From M3007 sp044230315 (GTDB lineage Bacteria > Bacteroidota > Bacteroidia > Chitinophagales > Saprospiraceae), in contig JBGARJ010000001.1 of the NCBI GenBank assembly GCA_044230315.1, positions 217,504-281,503 of the forward strand: 64,000 bases of DNA, read 5' to 3'. The notes under the pieces were generated by a model, which was not told the DNA's origin, ran no database searches, and was given only the letters and a program-made list of their open reading frames with translations. A program made the position numbers and the translations under genes. Every line of letters starts with the position of its first letter. Position 1 is the first letter of the stretch. Shown here piece by piece: positions 1 to 7,879 of the stretch.

Positions 1-665
1 AGAATCATCTTGTCGATGGGCCAGGCGGTGGGGCTGCTGCTGCTCACATAGGTCTCCATGGAGCCGTTGCCGTCGAGGTCGAGGAACAGGCGGTACGATA
101 ACAGGATGTCTGCTTCGGAACAGAGGTCGGTGAGTTTAATGCCGAGATCCACCGGGCCTTCGCATTTGTCGATGTGGTTATCGTTGTACTGACTGGGGTC
201 GTTATTGGTTTTGTCGCAAAAGACCACCGGATCGGACGGGCAGTTGAAGAAGATCGGCCCCTCCTTGTCCAGTACTTTGATGATCTGGGTGTAGGTGATG
301 TGGCCGCGGTTGCTTGGCACGCCGAACACGGTGGCGCCCACGTCGGTGTTTTCCGGGTTTTGGATGTACACCGGCCAGGGTTCGTTGGGATCGTAGGTGC
401 ACCAGTGGAGGAGCGTCCAGGTGCGGAGGATCTTTTTGCAGCCGCCCCAGGCGTTGAGGTTGAACACCTGGTCTTTCACCGACACACCGATGTTGTACGG
501 GCAGTCGCTGTACTTTTCGATTTCGGGCCACACGGTGTCGGGATAGGCATAGCAGCCTATGATGGTTTGGTCGTCCGGGAATTTCACCTTGTAATAGGCG
601 CTTTGTGCGCGGGCAGCGCTGAGGCTGAGGGTGAAAATGGCGGTAAGTAGGATGATTGTTCGCAT
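1..665 (-). CDS. Secreted protein, N-terminal part (runs off the window)
   Basis: The reading frame starts at the ATG complementary to 663-665 and stays open to the left edge, so about 221 N-terminal residues are visible and the C-terminus is missing. The protein begins MRTIILLTAIFTLSLSAARA, a typical Sec signal peptide with cleavage expected near AQS. The mature part is Cys- and Asp-rich and includes FFNCPSDPVVFCDK and LFLDLDGNGSMET, motifs I associate with large multi-domain surface proteins of Saprospiria that end in T9SS sorting domains. No catalytic motif is seen in the visible part. The size and terminal domain are unknown because the gene is cut by the window. The frame and signal peptide are seen directly; the assignment as a T9SS cargo protein is inference. 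Confidence 0.75.
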   Translation of the reverse strand, partial: MRTIILLTAIFTLSLSAARAQSAYYKVKFPDDQTIIGCYAYPDTVWPEIEKYSDCPYNIGVSVKDQVFNLNAWGGCKKILRTWTLLHWCTYDPNEPWPVYIQNPENTDVGATVFGVPSNRGHITYTQIIKVLDKEGPIFFNCPSDPVVFCDKTNNDPSQYNDNHIDKCEGPVDLGIKLTDLCSEADILLSYRLFLDLDGNGSMETYVSSSSPTAWPIDKMI

Positions 666-811
666 AAGTGGGATGATTTTTACCTACGAATATCGGCCTA
701 AGCACGGACAATCCGTTCCATCGGAAACGGACAGAAATCGTCGGGTAGGCGACGTAGGGTCGATTAGTTGAAAAACGGCCCGAATCCGTACCACGGGCAG
801 GGTAGGGGGGC

Positions 812-2374
812 TTACTGTTCGATGTTGCCGCTGCGTTTTACATTGGGCAGGCAGTCTTCTGCGATGTCCCAGGCGCCGCGTTTGTTGGCGCGGAGGGTGT
901 TGTTTTCGAAGGTTCCGCGGCCGTTTTCAATCACCCAAACGGCTTCATAGCCATTTTCGAAAATCCGGTTGTTTCGCACGATCGGATCAGCGCCGGTTTT
1001 TACATGAATTCCGGCGTAAGTATTTCCAAAAATATCGTTTTGCTCAATTGTACCGCGGCCGTTTTCATTGGCAAAAATACCGGATTGTTTCCCACTGTGA
1101 ACCTGATTGTTCCGTACAATTGGATCAGCATCCTCTTTTATTTGAATTCCGGCATAAGCATTTCCAAAAATATCGTTTTGTTCGATTGTGCCGTGGCCGT
1201 TTTCATAGATGAAAATACCCGATTGTCTTCCGTCATGAACCCGGTTGTTTCGTACAATTGGATCAGCGCCTGTTTTTATGTTAATTCCGGCAAAAGCATT
1301 TCCAAAAATATCGTTTTGCTCGATCAAGCCGCGGCCATTTTCAAAAACATCAATCCCTGCTTGACTTCCGTCATGAATCCGGTTCCGGAGTATCTGTGGC
1401 GCAGCGCCATTGTGAATGGCGACGCAAGACAAACTATCGCTTTGGATATCGCAATCTTCCAAATCGAGCCGGCCTTGTGCAATATCCACGCCGTACCATT
1501 TGCCCCCGCCGCGCTGTCGCAGCGTCAGATTCGCTACCCGGCCCATGGTGGTTTTGAATAAAATGACATCCGAGCCGCTGGCTTCCATAACAATGCTGTC
1601 CACCGGGCCGTCGCCGATGATTTCCAGCGGTTTATCCATCACGATCCCTTCCTGGTATAACCCCGGCCGCACCAGGATGCGCGCGCCCGGCGATGCCTTG
1701 GATACCGCCTCACGCAGCGAGGTAAAATCTCCGCGGTGCATTTGATCGACCACGAAGGTTTTCGGCTCTGTTTTCGGCGTTGGGCCCTCCCGGATGGTCT
1801 GGGCGGCTTCCCGGGCGGGTTCGGGTTTCGACTCCGGTCTGGGTGCGGGCGTTGCCGGCGCCTGCGCCCGTCCCATGGCCTTCTTGATCTGTTGGGCCAG
1901 TGCCTGAAACTGCTTGTCGAGCCGGTCGGCAGGTTCGAACAGGAACTCCCGCCAGTCGGCGTACTGGCGTTCGAGCAAAACGCGGGCGATCGTGTCTTTT
2001 TTCCGGAAATCCGGATCGGCGAGATCGTCGACCTCGATGAGGTAAAGCGGCAGGATGAGGTCTTTGCGGCCGCGGGCCGTTTCGAAGGCGGCGAATTTCT
2101 CGAACTCCTGACGGCAATACTTGCTGTTGAAATACGCGGGCGTGATGACGGGCAGAAAAAAGGTGACCGACTCGAGCCCCGATTCGATGCGCTCCCGCCA
2201 GGCCTCGCCCCAGTTGATCTGCCCGCGGTCCTGCCAGATCGGGAACGGCGCCCCCGTGAGCAGGTGCGTCACACGGCTCAGCCGTTCGGCGAAATAGGTG
2301 ATGCGGCCGTTGAGGTTGGCGTCGTCATCGTGCACATAGGAAAGGAAGGCCGCGGGTGCGATGGATTTTTGCAT
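812..2374 (-). CDS. TIR domain fused to right-handed beta-helix repeats
   Basis: A 520-residue protein without a signal peptide. Residues about 8-140 form a TIR-type domain: AFLSYVHDDD at the first strand, IWQDRGQINWGEAWRERIES after it, VTFFLPVITPAYFNSKYC, and Glu90 in the SKYCRQE position that is the catalytic glutamate of NAD-cleaving TIR domains. A Pro/Glu-rich linker (about 170-205) follows. Residues about 215-520 are parallel beta-helix repeats of the NosD/pectate-lyase (Pfam Beta_helix) type, starting with REAVSKASPGARILVRPG and continuing as NDIFGN-YAGI-ADPIVRNN turns. The gene lies 58 bp downstream of mqnC on the same strand and may be read with it, though the two are functionally unrelated. 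In bacterial TIR proteins the partner domain usually senses a ligand, so the beta-helix could bind a polysaccharide or phage structure. That role is inference. Confidence 0.85.
   Translation of the reverse strand: MQKSIAPAAFLSYVHDDDANLNGRITYFAERLSRVTHLLTGAPFPIWQDRGQINWGEAWRERIESGLESVTFFLPVITPAYFNSKYCRQEFEKFAAFETARGRKDLILPLYLIEVDDLADPDFRKKDTIARVLLERQYADWREFLFEPADRLDKQFQALAQQIKKAMGRAQAPATPAPRPESKPEPAREAAQTIREGPTPKTEPKTFVVDQMHRGDFTSLREAVSKASPGARILVRPGLYQEGIVMDKPLEIIGDGPVDSIVMEASGSDVILFKTTMGRVANLTLRQRGGGKWYGVDIAQGRLDLEDCDIQSDSLSCVAIHNGAAPQILRNRIHDGSQAGIDVFENGRGLIEQNDIFGNAFAGINIKTGADPIVRNNRVHDGRQSGIFIYENGHGTIEQNDIFGNAYAGIQIKEDADPIVRNNQVHSGKQSGIFANENGRGTIEQNDIFGNTYAGIHVKTGADPIVRNNRIFENGYEAVWVIENGRGTFENNTLRANKRGAWDIAEDCLPNVKRSGNIEQ
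965..1397 (-). repeat. Tandem 138-bp coding repeats in the beta-helix region
   Basis: Three in-frame units of 138 bp (46 residues) follow each other, marked by the shared string ggatcagc at 984, 1122 and 1260. A fourth, decayed unit follows. Each unit encodes two beta-helix turns with ENG-GTIEQNDIFGN and ADPIVRNN. The units are similar at DNA level, so copy number could change by slippage or recombination. Confidence 0.85.
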
Positions 2375-2432
2375 GCTTTCGGGCGATTAACGGCCGAAAA
2401 GTAGCGCGATTTTCCGAAATGCCGAAACCCGC

Positions 2433-3578
2433 TCAATCCACCAGCATGGCCTGCCGGTCGAGTTGCTGCTGCTCGATCCCGGACGGTATTTCCCGGAATT
2501 CGTACTGCTGGTTGCGCAGCCGCGGTTCGAAGCCGGCCTCGCGGATGGCGCGCTGGATACCGTCGGCGGTGAAGCGGAAGCGGGCGCCGGCGGCTGACAC
2601 GACGTTTTCCTCGATCATGATGCTGCCGAAGTCGTTGGCGCCGGCGTGCAGGCATACTTGCGCCACCTGCTTGCCCACGGTCAGCCACGACGCCTGGATG
2701 TTGACGATGTTGGGCAGCATGATCCGGCTCAGGGCGATCATGCGCACGTACTCGTCGCCCGTCACGGCGTTGCGGGCGCGCTTGAGTTTTTTGAGGATAG
2801 TGTCTTCGTCCTGGAACGGCCAGGGGATAAAGGCCAGGAAGCCCTTGGCGTCGGCGGGTTTTTCCGACTGCACCTGCCGGAGGGCGGCGAAGTGTTCCAT
2901 GCGCTCCAGGTTGGTCTCGATATGGCCGAACATCATGGTGGCCGAGGTGGTCAGCCGCAGCTGATGGGCGGCGCGCATCACGTTGAGCCACTCCTCGCCG
3001 CCGCATTTGCCCTTGGAGATGAGCCGCCGCACCCGGTCGCTGAGGATCTCGGCGCCGGCGCCGGGCAGCGAGTCGAGGCCGGCCTCCATCAGGGCTTTGA
3101 GCACGTCGTAGTGCCGCATGCCTTCGAGTTTGCTGATGTGCGCCACCTCGGGGGGGCCGAGGGCGTGGAGTTTGAGGTTGGGGTACAGTTCTTTCAGTTT
3201 GCGGAACAGGTCGACGTAGAACTGCAATCCCAGGTCGGGGTGGTGCCCGCCCTGCAGCAGCAGTTGTTCGCCGCCGAAGCGGAAGGTTTCTTCGATCTTT
3301 TGTTTGTATTCGTCAATCGTGGTGACGTAGGACTCCTCGTGTCCCGGGCGCCGGTAGAAATTGCAGAATTTGCAATTGGCAATGCACACGTTGGTGGTGT
3401 TGGAATTGCGGTCGATGATCCAGGTCACGATATTGCCCGGCACGTGGTGCTGGCGCATGCGGTTGCCCACGTACATGAGTTCGGCCGTGGGGGCGTTTTC
3501 CAATAAAAAAACGCCCTCTTCGGGGCTGAGCCATTCGAAGCGGAGGGCGCGGTGGAGGAGCGTTTCGATCTGTTGCAT
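2433..3578 (-). CDS. mqnC: Cyclic dehypoxanthinyl futalosine synthase (radical SAM)
   Basis: A 381-residue radical SAM enzyme of the futalosine pathway to menaquinone. MqnC cyclises dehypoxanthine futalosine. The iron-sulphur cluster motif Cx3Cx2C is CIANCKFC (Cys65, Cys69, Cys72), inside SNTTNVCIANCKFCNFYRR, which is characteristic of the MqnC/MqnE branch. The C-terminal GANDFGSIMIEENVVSAAG fits MqnC rather than MqnE or CofH. Length and start (MQQIETLLHRAL) fit the family. Other mqn genes are not in the window, which is common in Bacteroidota, where the pathway genes are scattered. A -7 type promoter box lies about 30 bp upstream of the start, so the gene has its own promoter. The TIR-beta-helix gene follows 58 bp downstream on the same strand. 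Confidence 0.93.
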   Translation of the reverse strand: MQQIETLLHRALRFEWLSPEEGVFLLENAPTAELMYVGNRMRQHHVPGNIVTWIIDRNSNTTNVCIANCKFCNFYRRPGHEESYVTTIDEYKQKIEETFRFGGEQLLLQGGHHPDLGLQFYVDLFRKLKELYPNLKLHALGPPEVAHISKLEGMRHYDVLKALMEAGLDSLPGAGAEILSDRVRRLISKGKCGGEEWLNVMRAAHQLRLTTSATMMFGHIETNLERMEHFAALRQVQSEKPADAKGFLAFIPWPFQDEDTILKKLKRARNAVTGDEYVRMIALSRIMLPNIVNIQASWLTVGKQVAQVCLHAGANDFGSIMIEENVVSAAGARFRFTADGIQRAIREAGFEPRLRNQQYEFREIPSGIEQQQLDRQAMLVD

Positions 3579-3905
3579 AGTGAACGGGCTTGCTTGGTCG
3601 GTACAACAAAGTTACGGCGCGGAAGTTGGTGCAAGGCCTGCGGCAAAATTAATTTGTGGTTATACGAGCCCGGTGCGTTTTATACAGGCGCCTTTGATCC
3701 GGAACTTAATTTGACGCTAACAGGTTTTGGCTTCGAACAACACCATCCATCCGGTTGTTTGTTCAGTCCTTACCGGGCCACATACGTCGAATAAGGGCTT
3801 CTGCCCGCAGAAACTGCCTCTTTTATCCGTCATTTTTACCAAAAATGAAAACCGCAATCCGGTAAACTACTTTTTGCCGGACGGTCGTTTACGCCTGAAC
3901 TAGTT
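3579..3905. other. Intergenic region between divergent mqnC and MATE genes
   Basis: A gap of 327 bp between two divergently transcribed genes. It holds the candidate mqnC promoter (3607-3634) and a second TAATTTTG box on the - strand at 3644-3651. No convincing gene is present; short open frames here lack coding character. Confidence 0.6.
3607..3634 (-). promoter_or_regulatory. Candidate mqnC promoter (TAnnTTTG type)
   Basis: On the - strand TAACTTTG (complement of 3607-3614) matches the Bacteroidota -7 consensus TAnnTTTG. A TTG (complement of 3632-3634) lies 17 bp upstream, in the range of the -33 element. The box sits about 30 bp before the mqnC start. Confidence 0.45.
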
Positions 3906-5321
3906 ATGCTTGTTGAAACGAAAATAGAAGCCCGCTGGCAGCGCTGGCGCCGGATCCTGCGCCAGGCCATCAACGGTGAGGAACAGGTGTTCACGACCGG
4001 GAGTATCGACCGCGCCATCGTGTTGTTGTCGGTGCCGATGATTCTGGAGATGGCCATGGAATCGCTGTTTGCGGTGGTCGACGCTTTTTTCGTGGCGCGG
4101 ATCGGCACGGCTGCCGTGGCCACGGTAGGGCTCACCGAGTCGGTGCTCACGCTGATCTATTCCATTGCCATTGGGCTGAGCGCGGCCGCTACTGCAGTGG
4201 TGGCGCGACGGGTGGGGGAGGGCAACCGCCGGGCGGCTTCGGTGGCCGGCGCCCAGACGATCCTGATTGCGCTGGTGTTGTCGCTGCTCATCGCCGTGCC
4301 GGGTTTTATATATGCCAAAGACATCCTTCTACTGATGTCGAAAGACGGCAGCGTGGCCGAAACGGGCCAGCATTTCACCCGCTTGTTGTTCACAGCCAAT
4401 TTGCCGATCCTGTTATTGTGGATGCTCAACGGGATCTTTCGCGGCGCCGGCGATGCGGCTACCGCCATGCGCGCGCTTTGGATCGCCAACGGGGTGAATA
4501 TCATTCTCGACCCCCTGCTGATCTTCGGCATTGGGCCGTTTCCGGAACTGGGCGTACTGGGCGCCGGCATTGCCACCACGATCGGCCGCTCCACCGGAGT
4601 GCTGTACCAGTTGTGGCAATTATTCCAGGTGGGCAGGATCGTCCGCGTGCGCTGGCGCTACCTCCGGCCGCGTTGGGAGATCATCCGGCGCCTGCTGAAC
4701 ATTGGCGCAGGCAGCACCGGCCAATACCTGATCGCTTCGGCGAGCTGGATTTTCATGATGTACATCCTCGGGCAGATCAGCAAAGAAGTGACGGCCGGCT
4801 ATACCATTGCGATCCGCATTATCGTGTTCACCATCCTGCCGTCGTGGGGTATGGCCAACGCCGCCGCTACCCTGGTGGGGCAAAACCTGGGCGCCGGCCA
4901 CCCCGAGCGCGCGGAGCAATCGGCCTGGCGGGCCGGATTTTTCAACATGATTTTTATGGGCAGCGTGGGGGTGATCTACCTGACCGGCGCGCCTTTCTTT
5001 ATACACCTCTTTACCGACGAGCCCGCTACGCTGCAGGCCGGCTCGATGGCGCTCCGGATCATAGCCGCGGGCTATATTTTTTATGGCTACGGCATGATCT
5101 TATCGCAGGCCATTAATGGCGCCGGCGATACGCGCACGCCTACGTTGCTCAATTTTTGCTGTTTCTGGCTGATTGAAATGCCACTCGCCTGGTGCCTGGC
5201 CCTGTACCTGGGCTGGGGGCAGGCCGGCGTGTATTATTCCATCGTGGTGGCCGAATCGGCGCTGGCCATAAGCGCCATCTGGGTGTTCCGCCGGGGACGG
5301 TGGAAAACGGTTCAGGTTTGA
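3906..5321 (+). CDS. MATE-family multidrug/toxin efflux transporter
   Basis: A 471-residue polytopic membrane protein with about 12 hydrophobic segments arranged as two homologous MatE halves. The first half includes IVLLSVPMILEMAMESLFAV near residue 36 and AAVATVGLTESV; the second begins near residue 250 with GSTGQYLIASASWIFMM. MATE proteins export cationic drugs, dyes or toxins against H+ or Na+ gradients. The substrate cannot be told from sequence. The cytosolic N-terminus of about 35 residues carries many basic residues. Downstream, after about 100 bp, comes an unrelated small lipoprotein gene. The length is usual for the family and the start is the first ATG of the frame after the intergenic gap. 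Confidence 0.9.
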   Translation: MLVETKIEARWQRWRRILRQAINGEEQVFTTGSIDRAIVLLSVPMILEMAMESLFAVVDAFFVARIGTAAVATVGLTESVLTLIYSIAIGLSAAATAVVARRVGEGNRRAASVAGAQTILIALVLSLLIAVPGFIYAKDILLLMSKDGSVAETGQHFTRLLFTANLPILLLWMLNGIFRGAGDAATAMRALWIANGVNIILDPLLIFGIGPFPELGVLGAGIATTIGRSTGVLYQLWQLFQVGRIVRVRWRYLRPRWEIIRRLLNIGAGSTGQYLIASASWIFMMYILGQISKEVTAGYTIAIRIIVFTILPSWGMANAAATLVGQNLGAGHPERAEQSAWRAGFFNMIFMGSVGVIYLTGAPFFIHLFTDEPATLQAGSMALRIIAAGYIFYGYGMILSQAINGAGDTRTPTLLNFCCFWLIEMPLAWCLALYLGWGQAGVYYSIVVAESALAISAIWVFRRGRWKTVQV

Positions 5322-5424
5322 AGTTGGCTAAAAGATACTTTCCGGGTAAAGTTGCGGTCCTTCCTTGTAAAGACGAACCCCGAACTTCAGACTTCGAACT
5401 TGAAAGTCCTTTTATCTTTACGGC

Positions 5425-5790
5425 ATGCAAGCAATCATTTATTGTTTCCGCTATTGCGCAGGCGTGGTCATTTTGATACTGGTGGGCTGTCAATGGATCG
5501 CGCCGGCACAAAACCGGTATGAGAGAATTGCCACGGCTTATTGCGAGTGTACTGCGCAGCTGGCGGCCATCAACCGGCAGGCCGACACCGCCAACCCGGC
5601 GCGACTGACGGAATATTTTGAAAAAATGCAACAGGAATACAACAAGACCAAGGAGTGCATGGCAACGGTAGTGGGCCAGTTCGGCCACCTCAAACCGGCG
5701 GAACTGGATACAGTGAACCAGCACCTGATCGCCAAGTGCCCCGCGCTGGCCGATAAGCGCGATTTGTTGCAGGAAATGCTGGGCGAATAA
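5425..5790 (+). CDS. Small putative lipoprotein of unknown function
   Basis: A 121-residue protein starting MQAIIYCFRYCAGVVILILV followed by GCQW. LVGC is a lipobox, so the mature protein probably begins at the cysteine and is membrane-anchored. The rest is Cys-containing and helical (ATAYCECTAQLAAI, KECMATVVGQF, HLIAKCPALADKRDLLQEML) and resembles small hypothetical lipoproteins common in Saprospiria. It sits 66 bp before folB on the same strand and could be cotranscribed with it. No known domain is recognised and no function is claimed. Confidence 0.7.
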   Translation: MQAIIYCFRYCAGVVILILVGCQWIAPAQNRYERIATAYCECTAQLAAINRQADTANPARLTEYFEKMQQEYNKTKECMATVVGQFGHLKPAELDTVNQHLIAKCPALADKRDLLQEMLGE

Positions 5791-5855
5791 AGTGCCGCAT
5801 CTTTTGCGTTTTTTGTGCCCCCGAAGGCCGTTTATCAACCATTCAAACACCCGAA

Positions 5856-6371
5856 ATGGCAATTATCGCACTCGAAGGGATGAAGTTTTACGCCTATCAC
5901 GGCGTCTATGAGGCCGAGAAGGCGATCGGTACCGAGTATATGGTGGATGTATACGTCCAAACCGTCATTAAAGCTGCTGCCGAGGCCGACAATATCGAGT
6001 CGACGATCAATTATGAATCGGTGTACCAGATCTGCAAGATGGAGATGCAGGAGCCGCGCCAATTGATTGAAACGGTGGTCTACGCCATTTTTGAGCGGAT
6101 GAAAAAACAGTTTCCCAACATGATGGCGCTTAAAGTCAGGGTGCGGAAACAGAACCCGCCGCTGGGTGGGCGCGTGGCGGTGGCCTGGGTTGAAGAGGAT
6201 CAGATGTTCATGCAGCAATGCCCGAAGTGCAACAAGAATTTCATCAACTATAACCCCGGCGATTGCTGGGAGCGTTTTCCCAACCTGCACCCGGCGACCA
6301 AAGAAACCCTGCTCCGGCAGTTCAATGGCAAATGCCTGTGCGACGATTGCCTGAAATTTTACGCCGGTTGA
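5856..6371 (+). CDS. folB: Dihydroneopterin aldolase fused to a Cys-rich zinc-binding-like tail
   Basis: Residues 1-118 are a FolB-type dihydroneopterin aldolase of folate biosynthesis: IALEGMKFYAYHGVYEAE at the N-terminus, INYESVY, and VRVRKQNPPLGG carrying the conserved lysine (Lys98). FolB is normally about 120 residues, but this protein has 171. The extra 50-residue tail has six cysteines (122, 125, 137, 160, 162, 165) in CPKCNKNF...GDCWERFP...CLCDDC, matching the small cysteine-rich CWC family that otherwise occurs alone or as a tail. The tail is in frame with no stop, so the fusion is real in this sequence. The tail probably binds a metal; its purpose in a pterin enzyme is not known to me. 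Confidence 0.85.
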   Translation: MAIIALEGMKFYAYHGVYEAEKAIGTEYMVDVYVQTVIKAAAEADNIESTINYESVYQICKMEMQEPRQLIETVVYAIFERMKKQFPNMMALKVRVRKQNPPLGGRVAVAWVEEDQMFMQQCPKCNKNFINYNPGDCWERFPNLHPATKETLLRQFNGKCLCDDCLKFYAG

Positions 6372-6398
6372 GGTATTCCGGGCGGCGTCGCACCTTTT

Positions 6399-7751
6399 TC
6401 AAAATACGCCGCTCATGTGGGCGCAGCTGCTGAGCACCACTTCGCCGTCGGCTGAAAGGTGCTGGAGGCGCACCGGCGCAAGGGTGTTGATCTGGCCCGT
6501 TTCGGCCGGCATTTCAATTTTTATATAGTTGTCGGTAAAGCCGGTGATCAGCGCCGGGTCCCGGTGTTGTTCGAAGAGTACCGGCCGGGTGGCGCCGAGG
6601 TGCTGCTGGTAAAAGGCACGCCGTTTCATCTCCGAGAGTCCGCGCAGGGCCTGGTTGCGGCGGCGGCGTTCTTCCACCGGCACCACGCCGGGTAGGTCGG
6701 CGGCCGGTGTGTTGGCCCGTTCGGAATAAGTGAACACGTGGAGGTACGACACGTCCAGGGTTTGCAAAAAGCGGTAGGTTTCGAGAAAATCTGCCTCGGT
6801 TTCGCCCGGAAAGCCGACGATCACATCGCAGCCGATGCAGGCGTGTGGCATCCGGCTTTTGATGCCGGCCACCCGTTCGGCGTACAGGTCGCGGCGGTAA
6901 CGGCGACGCATGTCGCCGAGTTGTTTGTCGTTGCCCGATTGCAGGGGTACGTGAAAATGCGGCATAAAACGCCGGCTTTGAGCCACAAAGGCAATGATCT
7001 CATCGGTCAGCAAATTGGGCTCTATGCTGCTGATGCGGAACCGGGCGATCTCCACCGAGCGCTCCAGTTCGCGGATCAGGTCGACGAACAGGGCCTCTTT
7101 TTGCTGGCGCTCGCCCTCAATGACAGCCGTACCGTTTCCGAAATCGCCCAGATTGACACCCGTCAGCACGATTTCCTGCACGCCTTTGGCGGCGATGGCC
7201 CGGGCGTTGGCCACGGCATTGTCCACAGTGTCGGAGCGGCTGGCGCCGCGGGCCAGGGGGATGGTGCAGAACGAACATTTGTAATCGCAGCCGTCTTGCA
7301 CTTTCAGGAACGAACGCGTGCGGTCGCCAAACGAAAAGGAAGCGCTGAAGGTATTCACGTCGCGGACGGCCCCGGCGCGCACCATGCCTTTGCCCTGTGC
7401 TTTGCTGAGATCGTCCACATACTCCAGGATGCGGAATTTCTCTCCGGCGCCCAGCACGAGATCCACCCCCGGGATATCGGCAATTTCATCGGGTTTCAAT
7501 TGCGCATAGCATCCGGTAACCACCACGAAGGCGCCCGGTTGACGCCGCAAGGCTTGCCGCACGATCTTCTTGCACTCTTTGTCGGCCTGCTCCGTCACCG
7601 AGCAAGTGTTGATCACATAGATATCGGCGCCATCTTCGAAGCGGACCGGCCAATAGCCGCGGTCTTCGAACAGCCGCGCGAGCGCGGAGGTCTCCGAATA
7701 GTTTAGTTTGCAACCCAGGGTATGAAACGCGACGGTGCGTGGTGTGGCCAT
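6399..7751 (-). CDS. mtaB: tRNA N6-threonylcarbamoyladenosine methylthiotransferase
   Basis: A 450-residue radical SAM methylthiotransferase. It has the three UPF0004 cysteines (Cys14 in HTLGCKLN, Cys50 in NTCSVT, Cys81 in TGCYAQ) and the radical SAM Cx3Cx2C motif at Cys155, Cys159, Cys162 (DGCDYKCSFC). A C-terminal TRAM-like segment (ALITGFTDNYIKIEM) completes the family layout. HTLGCKLNYSE and VTEQADKEC favour MtaB (ms2t6A at tRNA position 37) over MiaB or RimO. The open frame extends 44 codons further upstream, but homologues begin near MATPRTVAFHTLGCK, so I place the start at 7751. Transcription probably starts from a TAATTTTG box at 7859-7866. Confidence 0.92.
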   Translation of the reverse strand: MATPRTVAFHTLGCKLNYSETSALARLFEDRGYWPVRFEDGADIYVINTCSVTEQADKECKKIVRQALRRQPGAFVVVTGCYAQLKPDEIADIPGVDLVLGAGEKFRILEYVDDLSKAQGKGMVRAGAVRDVNTFSASFSFGDRTRSFLKVQDGCDYKCSFCTIPLARGASRSDTVDNAVANARAIAAKGVQEIVLTGVNLGDFGNGTAVIEGERQQKEALFVDLIRELERSVEIARFRISSIEPNLLTDEIIAFVAQSRRFMPHFHVPLQSGNDKQLGDMRRRYRRDLYAERVAGIKSRMPHACIGCDVIVGFPGETEADFLETYRFLQTLDVSYLHVFTYSERANTPAADLPGVVPVEERRRRNQALRGLSEMKRRAFYQQHLGATRPVLFEQHRDPALITGFTDNYIKIEMPAETGQINTLAPVRLQHLSADGEVVLSSCAHMSGVF

Positions 7752-7858
7752 GATCAGAATCGTTCGCGGGCTATTTCGAATGTTGCCCGTTGGTATGCGC
7801 GGTTTACAACAGCGGCTGAACTGGTATGCCGCCACCCGTTGCCAGGCATAAAAGACCG

Positions 7859-7866
7859 CAAAATTA
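7859..7866 (-). promoter_or_regulatory. Candidate -7 promoter box for mtaB
   Basis: TAATTTTG on the - strand matches TAnnTTTG and lies about 108 bp upstream of the chosen mtaB start, just inside the 3' end of the neighbouring gene's intergenic border. No well-spaced -33 TTG is seen, so the call is weak. Confidence 0.35.
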
Positions 7867-7879
7867 CGCCATTTCCGGT

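Noticed and set aside
202..711. A - strand frame of 169 codons at the left edge
   Set aside because: It is in the wrong frame. The frame starting at 665 has a signal peptide and stays open to the window edge.
965..1397. Regularly spaced repeats that could be taken for a CRISPR array
   Set aside because: The units are 138 bp, contiguous, in frame and encode beta-helix turns; there are no unrelated spacers.
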